Positions 1 to 9,038 of a stretch of DNA of 64,000 bases are shown here, piece by piece. The position numbers and the translations under genes were made by a program. The notes under the pieces are model-generated. The model was not told where the DNA came from. It was given only the letters and a program-made list of their open reading frames with translations, and searched no databases. Source of the stretch: Methylobacterium haplocladii (GTDB taxonomy: Bacteria > Pseudomonadota > Alphaproteobacteria > Rhizobiales > Beijerinckiaceae); assembly GCF_007992175.1 (NCBI RefSeq), contig NZ_BJZT01000010.1, positions 1-64,000 on the forward strand, written 5' to 3'. The stretch's first letter is position 1; each line of letters starts with the position of its first letter.

Positions 1-307
1 TGAGCTCCGCCATCGCAAAATAGGCCGACGCCTTCCTCAGGATCTCGTTGGCCTGCCGGAGTTCGCGGTTCTTGCGCTCCAGCGCCTTGATCCGCTCCCG
101 CTCCTCCGTCGTTGGTCCAGCCCGCTGGCCCTGGTCCCGCTCGGCTTGCCGGACCCAGTTCCGCAGCGTCTCGCCCGAACAGCCGATCTTGGAAGCGATC
201 GAGCGGATCGCCGCATATTGCGAGCCGTGCTCGTCCTCGTGGTCGAATACCATCCGGACCGCGCGCTCGCGAACTTCAGGCGAAAAGGGTCTGCTTCGCT
301 TCGTCAT
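1..307 (-). CDS. IS3-family transposase OrfA, partial (runs off left edge)
   Basis: Read on the minus strand from ATG at 307, the protein begins [20 protein letters not shown] and runs for 102 codons to the window edge. The first ~60 residues form the helix-turn-helix typical of IS3-family OrfA ([21 protein letters not shown]), followed by the leucine-zipper segment ([19 protein letters not shown]). OrfA binds the element ends and is normally joined to the DDE-domain OrfB by a -1 frameshift; OrfB would lie left of the window. A probable element end lies 50 bp upstream of the start. The family call is firm; the subgroup is not determined. Confidence 0.9.
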   Translation of the reverse strand, partial: MTKRSRPFSPEVRERAVRMVFDHEDEHGSQYAAIRSIASKIGCSGETLRNWVRQAERDQGQRAGPTTEERERIKALERKNRELRQANEILRKASAYFAMAEL

Positions 308-357
308 GGCTCCATCCTCGCAAGAGTCGGAGCCTCCGGGAAACCCGGAGCGGTTCA
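1..357 (-). mobile_element. IS3-family insertion sequence, one end
   Basis: The element end is placed at 357 because the minus strand reads TGAACCGCTCCGGGTTTCCC from there (5'-TG terminus typical of IS3 ends). It is followed by the OrfA start at 307. Immediately beyond 357 the plus strand resumes an IS630-type transposase reading frame, so the element interrupted an older IS630 copy. The other end and the target duplication are outside the window. Confidence 0.8.
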
Positions 358-759
358 ACCACGACCTTCGTGGCAGGCTTGCGCCTGTCGGGGATCACCG
401 CTCCCTTCGTATTGGACGGGCCGATCAACCGGCAGGCCTTCCAGGCTTATGTCGATCGGGTGCTGGTGCCGTAACTCATGCCCGGCGACGTTGTCGTGAT
501 GGACAACCTCGGCAGCCACAAGGGACCAGCCGTGCGCGCGGCCATCGAAGCGGCTGGGGCGTGGTTGCTATTCCTTCCGCCCTACAGCCCCGACTTCAAT
601 CCGATCGAGATGGCCTTCTCCAAGCTCAAGGCGTTGCTGCGCAAGGCGGCCGAGCGGACCGTCGAGGCACTGTGGTCGGCCATCGGACGGCTCATCGACA
701 CCGTCACACCCGACGAATGCGCCAACTTCTTCGCTGCCGCAGGATACGACCCAAATTAA
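358..759 (+). pseudogene. IS630-family transposase remnant (C-terminal half, in-frame stop)
   Basis: From 358 one frame encodes the catalytic half of an IS630/Tc1-type DDE transposase: a segment around [19 protein letters not shown], then MDNLGSHKGPAVR containing the second catalytic Asp, then LPPYSPDFNPIEMAFSKLK with the final acidic residue. The frame is broken by a TAA at 472-474, between VDRVLVP and LMPGDVV. The N-terminal half is missing, displaced by the IS3 insertion at 357. A restart at ATG 478 would give only a short catalytic fragment. The gene is inactive. Confidence 0.88.
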
Positions 760-774
760 ACCAAAAACGCTCTA
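358..774 (+). mobile_element. IS630-family element remnant, right part
   Basis: The transposase remnant is followed by CCAAAAACGCTCTAG at 761-775. This resembles the terminal repeats of IS630-type elements, which insert at TA; the TA at 773-774 is a plausible boundary. The left part is outside the window, beyond the IS3 insertion. The boundary is an estimate. Confidence 0.6.
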
Positions 775-862
775 GTTTACAGGGTATGGTATTAACAATG
801 TTGCAGACGCTCCATTCAAAAAAATCAAAAAAATCTATGTCGGATCTATTTGTACCCGAAGC

Positions 863-1114
863 TCAACAAAGCGATTGGCTTGGAATCTCTAACTGGCAGA
901 CCGATCGGACGACGAGAACGATCTTATCGTGCTCATCCCGAACTTTTAAGACAACGGAATAGCTTCCATCTTTGTCACCTCCTGCCGCTAGCAGTCCGGT
1001 AACCGCCTTCAAGGCGCCGCGCCTCAGCGTTGCCTGATTCTGGAATTCGCAGCCAATATGATCCCGGTAATCGAGATCATCCTTGGTGTCGAAAAAGTAC
1101 TTTGGCATTTCCAT
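863..1114 (-). CDS. small DUF6894-type protein
   Basis: This 83-residue protein begins MEMPKYFFDTKDDLDYRDHI. The pattern [M-P-x-Y-F-F-x-x-x-x-D] followed by D-x-x-G-x-E-F and a central stretch of Ala/Val matches the short DUF6894 family common in Methylobacterium and Bradyrhizobium. The family has no known function. Met3 (position 1108) is an equally good start. It lies between the IS remnant and an AraC gene in lower-GC DNA, consistent with an accessory region. Family assignment is from memory of the motif. Confidence 0.65.
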   Translation of the reverse strand: MEMPKYFFDTKDDLDYRDHIGCEFQNQATLRRGALKAVTGLLAAGGDKDGSYSVVLKVRDEHDKIVLVVRSVCQLEIPSQSLC

Positions 1115-1158
1115 TCTACTTCAATGTCTTCGGTCGATAATCTGAAAGGGTATCCCTC

Positions 1159-2229
1159 TCAGCGACTAATCGGTGCCTCACGGCGCGTGTCGGAAGGAGA
1201 ACAGCCGTATAACCTGCGGTAACGCTGCCCAAAGTCACTCATGTGGACGAAGCCCCAGAGTCTAGCTATATCGGCGATTGACCATTCCGCCTTGGCAACT
1301 GAGAGTAGATCGCGATGAGTGCGCTCTAAACGCTGGTCAATGATAAACTGGATGGGCGTCTGACCTGTTTCTTTCTTAAATTTATCTTGCAGCGATCGAA
1401 CGCTAATGCCGGCTACAGATGCAATATAAGCTAAGCTCAGCTCGCTTGATAAATTTGCTCTAATATAATCGACTGCCAATTTTACCGGATGTGATGGCGC
1501 ATCGGCCGGTTCATATGATTCTTTACTATCAAGTCTTGGCCACGCCGATAATAGCTGATAGCTCATAATTTCCTGTATGAGCGGTAATAGCATATCTGAT
1601 GGTTGTAATGAGTCGCCCAATCGACTCATTATCAACTTGACGGTGCAGAATAGAGCCATCATGCCGGGATTGGCCATTTCCGCTACCGGTGAAAGCGAGG
1701 GTAAGTCTGCGTGGTCGCTGCCTGTCAACGCCCTGTTTGCAGCGATGAGAGTTTTCACCGGGATCGTTCCGCTGATCGAGTTGATCGCCCTAGGTGCGCA
1801 AACGTCTTTTATGCCTTCGAAGGTGGCCAGCGTAGCGTGCGTTATGGACCCCAGTATATCTCCGTTCCGGTGCGAATAAACGATGTGGCCGCTTGTAATG
1901 AAGCGCACAGTTAAAAGGTCCGCGGAAAATTTAGGTTGAGTTATAAAGCCACTGCCCGAACGTGTCTCCCACAAACTAAGCAGATCGCTTTGAGTTCCGT
2001 GAATATTGATATCAGGTTTAGCTCTATTCAAAATATCGAAGTTAACTGCAATGCCCCCGATGTCATTGAAATTACGGAGCTGGCGCGCGGAATTAATACT
2101 CACAGAAAACCGGGACTGGGGCCGCCACGAGTTTTCATCGTGCCGGTCCTTGCCCATTATCATATTCAACTGCCGCCCCGTGAATAATTTACGCCTTTCG
2201 ACCGGCAGGCGACATTGTGGCGGATACAT
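1159..2229 (-). CDS. AraC-family transcriptional regulator
   Basis: The C-terminal ~110 residues form a complete AraC/XylS double helix-turn-helix: a VDYIRANLSSELSLAYIASV helix set, AGISVRSLQDKFKKETGQTP, and the second HTH with IADIARLWGFVHMSDFGQRY followed by the conserved YGCSPSDTRR end. The N-terminal ~220 residues resemble the AraC-binding-like (cupin) regions of ligand-responsive members. Met23 is an alternative start; the first 22 residues look non-conserved. Codon use is more AT-rich than in the core genes to the right, suggesting transfer. The target and ligand are unknown. Confidence 0.88.
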   Translation of the reverse strand: MYPPQCRLPVERRKLFTGRQLNMIMGKDRHDENSWRPQSRFSVSINSARQLRNFNDIGGIAVNFDILNRAKPDINIHGTQSDLLSLWETRSGSGFITQPKFSADLLTVRFITSGHIVYSHRNGDILGSITHATLATFEGIKDVCAPRAINSISGTIPVKTLIAANRALTGSDHADLPSLSPVAEMANPGMMALFCTVKLIMSRLGDSLQPSDMLLPLIQEIMSYQLLSAWPRLDSKESYEPADAPSHPVKLAVDYIRANLSSELSLAYIASVAGISVRSLQDKFKKETGQTPIQFIIDQRLERTHRDLLSVAKAEWSIADIARLWGFVHMSDFGQRYRRLYGCSPSDTRREAPISR

Positions 2230-3074
2230 TGCAGGACCAGACGCGGTGACGCAAGTCCCACAGGAGATTTAACTCAACATCAAAAGCGGTAACGAGCCTA
2301 TAAATATTGCGTATATTGCTATCATTTTTGCGCGAAATGCGTATTAGGATTTTGAAAACCTTGGCGATCTATAAAGTTGTGCGGTGAGAGGGAATACATG
2401 AAGAAGTTTCGTCAACGCGCCATTGGATCGGAATGATCTGCAGCCGGTAGGACATATCGGTCTCGTGCGACGTCGATCAGGTCGAGGTGCTCGCAAGCGA
2501 TCGCCGGGCTCTTTCTGACTTGTATGATTTCCGTACCCAATCGCGGATTGTGGCCGTCATATCGGCCAGATTCGCGAGAGTGCGATACCGTCATCGCGAC
2601 CCATATGCCTTGCTAATCGAGCGGAATAAAAACACGAGCCTAGCACGTTGCATCGGCAAAATTCGGCAGAATTTTCAGAGCCTGAGAATGCGCAAGACTA
2701 TTTCTAGATGCGTCGGAAAAACATCGCAAACAGCCTTGAGCGGATTACGGCACAAGTCGGATGCACTATGATATTCAAGTTAACGACAATGGATATCTTT
2801 CAGCCCGCAGAAATTAATACTCAGGTTTTATTGCATAATGGTCAATAATATATTATCTTATCTGTAATTTAAGTCAGAATTGCGGACTAGTTATTTAATA
2901 AATCGAGCAACCTGATTGATGCGAAACTAGACAAAATGTGAGAAAAAGCTACATTAAGATTGACTACCTAATTGCTTGAAATCGAGGTGAAAGAAGCTAT
3001 AGCTCCAAAAGATTGATGTTGTGGCACTTTCTATATGAAGGCCATTCCTTGAATGCCCAGAGTGGGTCGGATCG
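2230..3074. other. AT-rich intergenic stretch, no convincing gene
   Basis: This ~850-bp stretch contains only short, mutually overlapping ORFs on both strands (2412-2594 minus, 2487-2771 plus) with no recognisable motif or clear ribosome-binding site. Positions 2820-3000 are particularly AT-rich. It probably holds the promoters of the flanking genes and decayed DNA from the adjacent mobile region. Confidence 0.6.
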
Positions 3075-3146
3075 ATGTCAAGCTCGGCTGTCGTTGTACT
3101 TACTGATAGGTTTGATTGAGGTCACGCACTGTGTGACGCTGTCCGA
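3075..3146 (+). other. orphaned N-terminal segment of the HD-GYP gene, cut by TGA
   Basis: An ATG at 3075 is in frame with the HD-GYP gene at 3147. It reads MSSSAVVVLTDRFD, then TGA (3117-3119), then GHALCDAVR, and continues into the annotated protein. The segment looks like beta-1/alpha-1 of a receiver-like domain. CGA to TGA (Arg to stop) is one transition, so a recent nonsense mutation or a sequencing error are both possible. Confidence 0.55.
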
Positions 3147-4163
3147 ATGATGGCCCGCTGTCGCGTCGCCGGTGTCGATGAGCAGTGGTTGAACCTTGAG
3201 TCCGTCATCGGTGTCATCGCAGATCTCGCCTTGGAGCGTCCGAATGCGATCCGTTGCCTTCGCAGGTTGGCCGCGAGGCGCGGCGACCGTCGTATACCGT
3301 TGATTTACCTCACACGGACCGGAACGGATGCCGTGCTGCGGGAAACGGGAAACCTCGGCATTATGGCCTGCTTCTCGGCTCTTGCCATTGAGCCGCGAAC
3401 AATCGTTGCAAGCCTGTTCCGTTTGATCGCTCCTGGAAAAACCACGACGGATTTGCTCGTCGAATACAATTTCGAATTGGTCGGTTCGCTCTTCAGTGAG
3501 ATTTTCGCAGCGGCCCGGTCCGGATCGCTGGACATGAAAACTGTCGACGAAGCCGTTGGTCCGCTTCTCGCCGCCGTACAGGAAGGAGGACTGAACCGGT
3601 GGATTACGCTCATACAAGCGCACGACGACACCACTTTACGACACTGCCTTCTCGTTGCGGGCTATGCAGCACACTTTGCTATTCACCTCGGCTTGTCGTC
3701 CTCGGAGCGGGCGACAATGATCCGCGCCGGGCTGATACACGATGTCGGTAAAGCGCTAATCCCTCTTTCGGTTCTGAACAAGCCTGGCAAGCTCAATTCG
3801 AGCGAGATGGCAACGATGCGGGATCATGCAGCGCTCGGTCACGAAATCCTAGTCGCGGCTGGATCTGCCGATCCAATTATGCTCGCGGTCGCGCGACATC
3901 ATCACGAGATGCTTGACGGCTCTGGATATCCGGACGGTCTCCGTGGCGATCAGATCGGTGATACGGTTCGTCTACTGACGATCTGCGACATTTACGCGGC
4001 GCTGACGGAGCGACGACCCTATCGACCACCGATGCCGCAGACGGAAGCATTGCAAATCCTGCGCGGGATGACAGGCAAGCTCGAACCGGCACTCGTCGAG
4101 GCCTTCGCGATATCGATCGAGGGTAAAGCGAAGCGGCATGAATACATTGCAGCTACTGCATAG
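3147..4163 (+). CDS. HD-GYP domain protein, probable cyclic-di-GMP phosphodiesterase
   Basis: The C-terminal ~170 residues carry the HD-GYP signature: H198-D199 in LIHDVGK, a downstream DHAALGHEIL, and HHHEMLDGSGYPDG with G260-Y261-P262. HD-GYP proteins hydrolyse cyclic-di-GMP using a di- or tri-metal centre. The first ~100 residues resemble a degenerate receiver domain (LIYLTRTGTDAVLRE matches the end of a REC fold) and lack the start of that fold. In-frame coding extends upstream to 3075 but is interrupted by a TGA, so the annotated start at 3147 is probably an internal restart. A diguanylate cyclase and a PAS chemoreceptor lie nearby. Confidence 0.88.
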   Translation: MMARCRVAGVDEQWLNLESVIGVIADLALERPNAIRCLRRLAARRGDRRIPLIYLTRTGTDAVLRETGNLGIMACFSALAIEPRTIVASLFRLIAPGKTTTDLLVEYNFELVGSLFSEIFAAARSGSLDMKTVDEAVGPLLAAVQEGGLNRWITLIQAHDDTTLRHCLLVAGYAAHFAIHLGLSSSERATMIRAGLIHDVGKALIPLSVLNKPGKLNSSEMATMRDHAALGHEILVAAGSADPIMLAVARHHHEMLDGSGYPDGLRGDQIGDTVRLLTICDIYAALTERRPYRPPMPQTEALQILRGMTGKLEPALVEAFAISIEGKAKRHEYIAATA

Positions 4164-4414
4164 TATAGAAAACTGGGTGTTTTTCAGGACTGGAACAAAA
4201 ATATTACCCTATAAAAATGCCGTCTTATCAATTCCATGCAGTAATTCGGTATTTCATATCGTTTCGAACTGCTGAGTTGTGGAACACAAAATCAAACTGA
4301 TAAAAGCTTCAATATAGACGCGTACGTTCTGTCGGTTTATACGTGAAATTCTGTCAAGCTCGATGTAAGCCTCGATAAGACACGTGATAAAAATCTCCCC
4401 AAAAAGGATATGCT

Positions 4415-5893
4415 ATGCTCGACTTTGGTCTTGATAAGACAAAAGCTAAAATCGCTGCCTTGAATCGCTCCCAGGCAATCATCGAGTTTAAACTCGACGG
4501 CACAATCCTGACTGCAAATTCAAATTTCCTGGCGGCCACTGGCTACACCCTCAATGAGATCACGGGGCAGCATCACAAGCTCTTCGTCGATCTGGTCTAT
4601 AGCCAGAGTGCGGCCTACGCTGAGTTCTGGGAAACCCTGCGCCGCGGCGAGTTCCAATCAGCCGAGTTCAAGCGGATCGCAAAAGGGGGGCGGGAGATCT
4701 GGATTCAGGCTTCGTACAATCCTGTGTTCGATCGGGCAGGCAAGGCGGTCAAAGTTATCAAGTTCGCGTCGGACATCACGGCGCAGAAGCTCCGTAGTCT
4801 CGATCTGGATGGGCAGATCGCAGCGCTAGACCGGTCGCAGGCCGTCATCGCGTTTGCCCTCGACGGCACTGTCCTGACGGCCAACAAGAACTTCCTCGAC
4901 ACGCTCGGCTACCGGCTCGAGGAGATAACAGACCGCCACCATGGCATGTTCGTGGACGAACGGGAGCGGAATAGCGAAGCCTATCGCCAATTCTGGGCGA
5001 GCTTGGGCCGGGGCGAGTTCAAGTCGGCCGAGTACCGACGCATCGGCAAGGGTGGCCGCGAGATCTGGATACGAGCCACCTACAATCCGATTGCCGATGC
5101 GGATGGCAAGCCGATCAAGGTGGTGAAATTTGCAACCGACATCACGGATCAGGTGCGAGACCGGCATCGCCGCGCGGACGCGCAGAAAGAGATCGGTCTC
5201 GATCTCGATGCCATCGGCGTTGCGGTCAGCGACGTGACCCGGCAGACCACGGAGGCCGCCGGCACTGTCGGGCGCGTCTCGAGCGAGATCCAATGCGTGG
5301 CATCGGGTGCTGAAGAGCTCTCGGCGTCGGTGAGCGAAATCAGCCAGCAGGTGAGCTATGCCGCGAAGATTGCCGGGGAAGCCGTAGAGCAAGCACAACG
5401 CACCGGAGCGATCGTGCAGGGTTTGAGCGGACAAGCGGCCCAGATCGGCGACGTCGTCGCCTTGATTCAGGGAATTGCTGCTCCGACGAACCTCCTGGCA
5501 CTCAACGCCACGATCGAGGCGGCGCGGGCAGGCGCAGCAGGCAAGGGCTTTGCCGTCGTGGCTGCCGAGGTTAAGGCGCTGGCGGAGCAAACGGCCAAGG
5601 CGACGGACCAGATCCGAGATCAGATCGCGGCGACTCAATCGGCGACACGGGAAGCCGTGGTGGCCATCGACACGATCCAATCGACCATTCGTACACTGAA
5701 CGATGTGTCGGGTTCGATCGCGGCTGCCGTGGAAGAGCAATCCGCCGTAACGCAGGAGATGTCGGGCAGCATGCAGACGGCGTCGCACGGGGTGAGCACG
5801 ATCGCGACCGGCATGGACGCCATCGCTCTGGCGAGCGAGCAGGTCGATCAGGCGACGCGCAAAGTGCGCGAGGCTTCACGCTCAGTGGGCTGA
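4415..5893 (+). CDS. soluble methyl-accepting chemotaxis protein with two PAS domains
   Basis: The 492-residue protein has no membrane segment. Two tandem PAS domains (about 13-120 and 135-243) are near duplicates: each begins with a [LDGT-x-L-T-A-N] strand and ends with GREIWI and a VKFA-DIT strand. A methyl-accepting signalling domain follows (about 260-485). The hairpin tip reads [20 protein letters not shown]; the Gln usually found before TNLLALNA is Pro here (P357, codon 5483-5485). It is likely a cytoplasmic redox or oxygen sensor talking to CheA/CheW. It is monocistronic, with a 250-bp AT-rich leader. Whether P357 harms signalling is unknown. Confidence 0.93.
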   Translation: MLDFGLDKTKAKIAALNRSQAIIEFKLDGTILTANSNFLAATGYTLNEITGQHHKLFVDLVYSQSAAYAEFWETLRRGEFQSAEFKRIAKGGREIWIQASYNPVFDRAGKAVKVIKFASDITAQKLRSLDLDGQIAALDRSQAVIAFALDGTVLTANKNFLDTLGYRLEEITDRHHGMFVDERERNSEAYRQFWASLGRGEFKSAEYRRIGKGGREIWIRATYNPIADADGKPIKVVKFATDITDQVRDRHRRADAQKEIGLDLDAIGVAVSDVTRQTTEAAGTVGRVSSEIQCVASGAEELSASVSEISQQVSYAAKIAGEAVEQAQRTGAIVQGLSGQAAQIGDVVALIQGIAAPTNLLALNATIEAARAGAAGKGFAVVAAEVKALAEQTAKATDQIRDQIAATQSATREAVVAIDTIQSTIRTLNDVSGSIAAAVEEQSAVTQEMSGSMQTASHGVSTIATGMDAIALASEQVDQATRKVREASRSVG

Positions 5894-6045
5894 AGTCGTA
5901 GACATCAACAAGAAGCAGAAATGTACAGGTGAGATTCTTGAACTGTAGCAGGGAGCCTGCCGAGCTTTTACACGATGTGGGGCGCTGATTGAACGACCAC
6001 TCGAAACCGTCCGGCACTCCGGATTTATGCACCAAGGCGCACATC

Positions 6046-6078
6046 AAAACGGCCTCGTGTGAGCGAGGCCGTTTCTTC
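6046..6078. terminator. rho-independent terminator between convergent genes
   Basis: A 9-bp perfect stem (ACGGCCTCG / CGAGGCCGT) is flanked by an A-run at 6046-6049 and a T-rich tail after 6072. It can therefore serve both the chemoreceptor gene on the plus strand and the OmpW-like gene on the minus strand. Confidence 0.85.
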
Positions 6079-6213
6079 GTCGTTGTTTCGCGGTTGGCCT
6101 GCGGGGCGATCGCGTTGTTCCCTTGGAAGGGTCGACGTTTTCTACGGACGGGTCATGGGCTCGGCGTGCCTGAGCCGGTAGATCGAGCCGTCCTGTATCT
6201 TGTACGCCGCCGT

Positions 6214-6909
6214 TCAGAACCGGTAGCCGAGGCCGGCTCCGACAATGAGCATGTTCATCTCGGCCGTTACCTTCACACCTCCGAGCTCGTAGGCCGACCG
6301 CGGAAGGAAGACGTATTTTACCATTGCGTTTGCGAACCAATTGCCGGTGATGCGATAATCGAAGCCGGCCTGGAGCACAGGGCTGGCCTGGGACTTCAAT
6401 TTGAAATCCGGGATGCCCCTGGCCGGCTCGATGGCGAGGGGTGTCGTCGCGGCGACACCAACCCCCAAATATGGATTGAGGCGTGCGATCGGCAGAAAGT
6501 GGTACTGTACGATCCCCATTGCGGCTGCGTTCCAGATCGATCCGATCGCGATGTCGCCCACCAGCGAGTTCCGGATGGCCGGGCGAGTTCGAACCGCACC
6601 AGCTTGGCCTTCGATGGCGACGTGATCCGTCAGAAAATACGAGACATCGAAGTCCGGGAGGATGGCAGCGGGGGTGTCGATCTTCCCTCCGATGAGATCA
6701 ATGTGAGAGCGCCGTTGCGTGGGGATCGACCCACTGAGACGGCCGCGGACGAGCCAGTCCCCTGCCTGCAAGCCCGCGTCCATTCCGACGGATTTCGCGT
6801 CTGCTTCAACCAGAGAGAAAGGCTCCGCCGCTCGCGTGGCGTGCGCACTCAGACCAAACGCAGGAAGGCCGACACAAACCAACGCCAGGGGAAAGGTAAA
6901 TGCCGACAT
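6214..6909 (-). CDS. OmpW-family outer membrane protein
   Basis: From ATG 6909 the product (231 aa) begins with a Sec signal peptide (MSAFTFPLALVCVGLPAFGL, then a predicted Ala-X-Ala cleavage site). The mature part matches the OmpW pattern: alternating beta-strands, LTDHVAIEGQAG, VQYHFLPIARLNPYLGVGV, and a C-terminal strand ending in Gly-Tyr-Arg-Phe, the usual terminal aromatic for BAM assembly. OmpW proteins are eight-stranded barrels proposed to pass small hydrophobic molecules. The frame opens further upstream to 7002, but those residues precede the signal peptide, so the later start is preferred. Confidence 0.87.
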   Translation of the reverse strand: MSAFTFPLALVCVGLPAFGLSAHATRAAEPFSLVEADAKSVGMDAGLQAGDWLVRGRLSGSIPTQRRSHIDLIGGKIDTPAAILPDFDVSYFLTDHVAIEGQAGAVRTRPAIRNSLVGDIAIGSIWNAAAMGIVQYHFLPIARLNPYLGVGVAATTPLAIEPARGIPDFKLKSQASPVLQAGFDYRITGNWFANAMVKYVFLPRSAYELGGVKVTAEMNMLIVGAGLGYRF

Positions 6910-7267
6910 GGGAACATATCTCGGAGGTCTGTGCGACACGATAGGTTTCCTGAATTCGGGTTCCAAAGTCAGCGACGCGTTCGGTTGCTTCTTATGCAGC
7001 AAACCGGAACAAGGTTCTCAAAGATTTACGATTGAATGGATTTTATAAAAATGTAGTTCGGAGAGATTTATTATGACTCGATACAGATAAGATTTTTATA
7101 ATTCGCGCTTAGAGATGCCATGAACGAGGAATCTCAACCGTTGATATTTCAGGCCGTAAAAAATCGGGCGAACGGTTGGCTTGACTTCAGAAAGGTGTGT
7201 TAACGACGGTATATCTATTGAGCGAAATTAAATAATAAATTAAGCGTTCTTGTTGTAAGTGTCGTTC

Positions 7268-8419
7268 ATGGCTCTGGACCTTAACACGCTTCACTTCGCC
7301 AGCGCGGCCAGCCGGTGCGCCTACGTCATCGTGTTCCTTGTTATGGCCCTCAGCCAAAGTCGGCAGGCTTACCTCTGGCATTGGATGGGCGCCATGGGGA
7401 CGTCGATGGCGGGATCGCTCATCATGATGAGCGTGTCGCCCGACACTTTGCCACCCGTTCCAATTACGATGATAACCTACTGGCTGTATAGTGCAAGTCT
7501 AGTACTTTCTTGGACAGGACTCCGCGAATTCTTTGGAAGGCGCATCAATGTTGGGCTGAGCGTTGCTCTCATCGCTCTTCCGGGCATCCTCTATCCGGCC
7601 CTACTTGGCCTCGGCCTCTCCACCCGGCTGTCGATCGCGGCGATTTTTGCCTGCTGCTGCGTGGTGGCAGTTCTCGCCACGTATGAGACCGTTCGCGTGA
7701 CGGCCGGGGCCGAAAGGCTCTGGTCGCAATACATCGAGTCCGTGGCGTTCGGGTTCTATGCGCTCGTGTTCGTCCTCTCGATCGGGATCCTCATCGGCAC
7801 CGACCTGCCGATTGCCTCGGCCGAGAGTGCGCGCAGCTCGATGATCATGGATCAGGTCACGGGGGTCTTCGTCTATCTCGGATATGTCGCGATGGCCGCC
7901 GAGCGCGCCAACCGCACACTCTTGCGCCTCGCCGAGACGGATCCGCTCACGGGGCTGTTCAATCGACGGGGCCTGCAGACGATGCTGCGCCGTTACTTCC
8001 GGGGATCGGACTCGCTGCCCATGGGAGGTGTGCTGATCCTGGATATCGATCACTTCAAGTCCATTAACGACCAGTATGGGCACGAGTGCGGCGATCTCGT
8101 CCTGAACGCGTTCGCGGCCCGGACGAAAGCGGCCCTTCGTTCGCCCGACATCCTCGCTCGCTGGGGTGGCGAGGAGTTCCTCGTCGTGCTTCCGGGCGTC
8201 AATCAGCGGGAGCTCCTCGAAGTCGCCGAGCGATTGAGGTCGAATATTGCAGAGCGATCCTTTCCCCTTCCGACGGGGGCGTTGACGGCGACGGTCAGCA
8301 TCGGGGCTGCCATGATGCTCCAGGGTGGCGCGCGCTTCGAAGATGTGACGAAAATAGCCGACGCCGCGCTTTACGATGCGAAGGCGCAGGGACGGAACTG
8401 CGTTCGTCTCGGACGGTGA
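7268..8419 (+). CDS. membrane-bound GGDEF diguanylate cyclase
   Basis: The N-terminal ~220 residues hold several hydrophobic helices (a multi-pass membrane sensor of unrecognised type). The C-terminal ~165 residues are a GGDEF domain beginning at ETDPLTGLFNRRG. The active site is GGEEF (about residues 300-304), with the upstream DIDHFKSIND metal/substrate motif. An RSPD tetrapeptide lies five residues before the active site, matching the allosteric I-site RxxD. The enzyme should therefore be catalytically competent and feedback-inhibited by cyclic-di-GMP. A GTG at 7259 is an alternative start. It sits in the same region as an HD-GYP phosphodiesterase. Confidence 0.92.
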   Translation: MALDLNTLHFASAASRCAYVIVFLVMALSQSRQAYLWHWMGAMGTSMAGSLIMMSVSPDTLPPVPITMITYWLYSASLVLSWTGLREFFGRRINVGLSVALIALPGILYPALLGLGLSTRLSIAAIFACCCVVAVLATYETVRVTAGAERLWSQYIESVAFGFYALVFVLSIGILIGTDLPIASAESARSSMIMDQVTGVFVYLGYVAMAAERANRTLLRLAETDPLTGLFNRRGLQTMLRRYFRGSDSLPMGGVLILDIDHFKSINDQYGHECGDLVLNAFAARTKAALRSPDILARWGGEEFLVVLPGVNQRELLEVAERLRSNIAERSFPLPTGALTATVSIGAAMMLQGGARFEDVTKIADAALYDAKAQGRNCVRLGR

Positions 8420-8519
8420 CCGCGCCGATGCTCGGCGCACAGGCCGGATAGGGTTGTCCTGAACTGGCCCGGGATCAGTGGCCTGTTCGAGCAGGCGACG
8501 GACGAAGGTCACCCTGTGG

Positions 8520-8872
8520 AGACCCGCTCGCATCGATGTTCTGGAGCGGGTGGTTGGCGGGGCCTCGCTGTCGCGGGCGATGGCGGCCCATCCCCAGGCC
8601 TTCCCGCAGGACATGGTGGACATCATGCGGGCCGGCGAGGCGACGGGCACCCTCGTCGACGTGCTCGCATCGCTCACCGGCTCGATCGAGCGGCGCGATG
8701 CCGTGCGCCGCCACCTCGTCTCGGCGATGACCTATCCGGGCCTCCTCGTCCTGATGGCGATCGGCACGGTGGCGATGATCGTCGGCGTACTGGTGCCGGC
8801 GCTGGCGCCCCTGTTCGAGGGCACCGGCCAGCAACCCCCCTTCGCGATCCGCACGGCAGCCGCCCTCGGTGC
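8520..8872 (+). pseudogene. gspF-like fragment (type II secretion inner-membrane platform protein)
   Basis: One frame encodes a stretch typical of the GspF/PilC family: VVGGASLSRAMAAHPQAF, then DIMRAGEATGTLVDVLASL, an ER-x-x-x-x-R helix, YPGLLVLMAIGTVAMI and LAPLFEGTG. It lacks the protein's beginning and end. Homology stops near 8870, exactly where minus-strand coding sequence of another truncated gene begins, so the fragment is joined to unrelated DNA. There are no other gsp genes nearby. No function is expected. Confidence 0.78.
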
Positions 8873-9038
8873 TCCGGTAGACGCGGAGGGCGTGCTGCCC
8901 GGCCGGCGATGCCCGCATCTCCGCGACGACTGCCTTCAACGCCGGCGGCATCTCGGCGAGGGCCGGCAGGGGAGCGCCGTTCTTGTGCGGCAGCACGAAT
9001 GTGATCAGGCGTGAGGCTCGCGGCGGCCAGACGCTCAT
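8873..9038 (-). pseudogene. truncated unknown gene, last member of the P450/DyP operon
   Basis: The start ATG (9036-9038) overlaps the P450 stop codon in an ATGA junction, the usual sign of translational coupling. The reading MSVWPPRASRLITFVLPHKN continues plausibly for about 55 residues to ...HALRVYR. It then enters sequence that is coding on the opposite strand for the gspF fragment. The frame stays open to 8475, but that part is antisense shadow. The original function is unknown. Confidence 0.65.

Noticed and set aside
2412..2771. Overlapping small ORFs in the AT-rich gap
   Set aside because: They oppose each other, have no ribosome-binding site or family motif, and sit in apparently decayed DNA.
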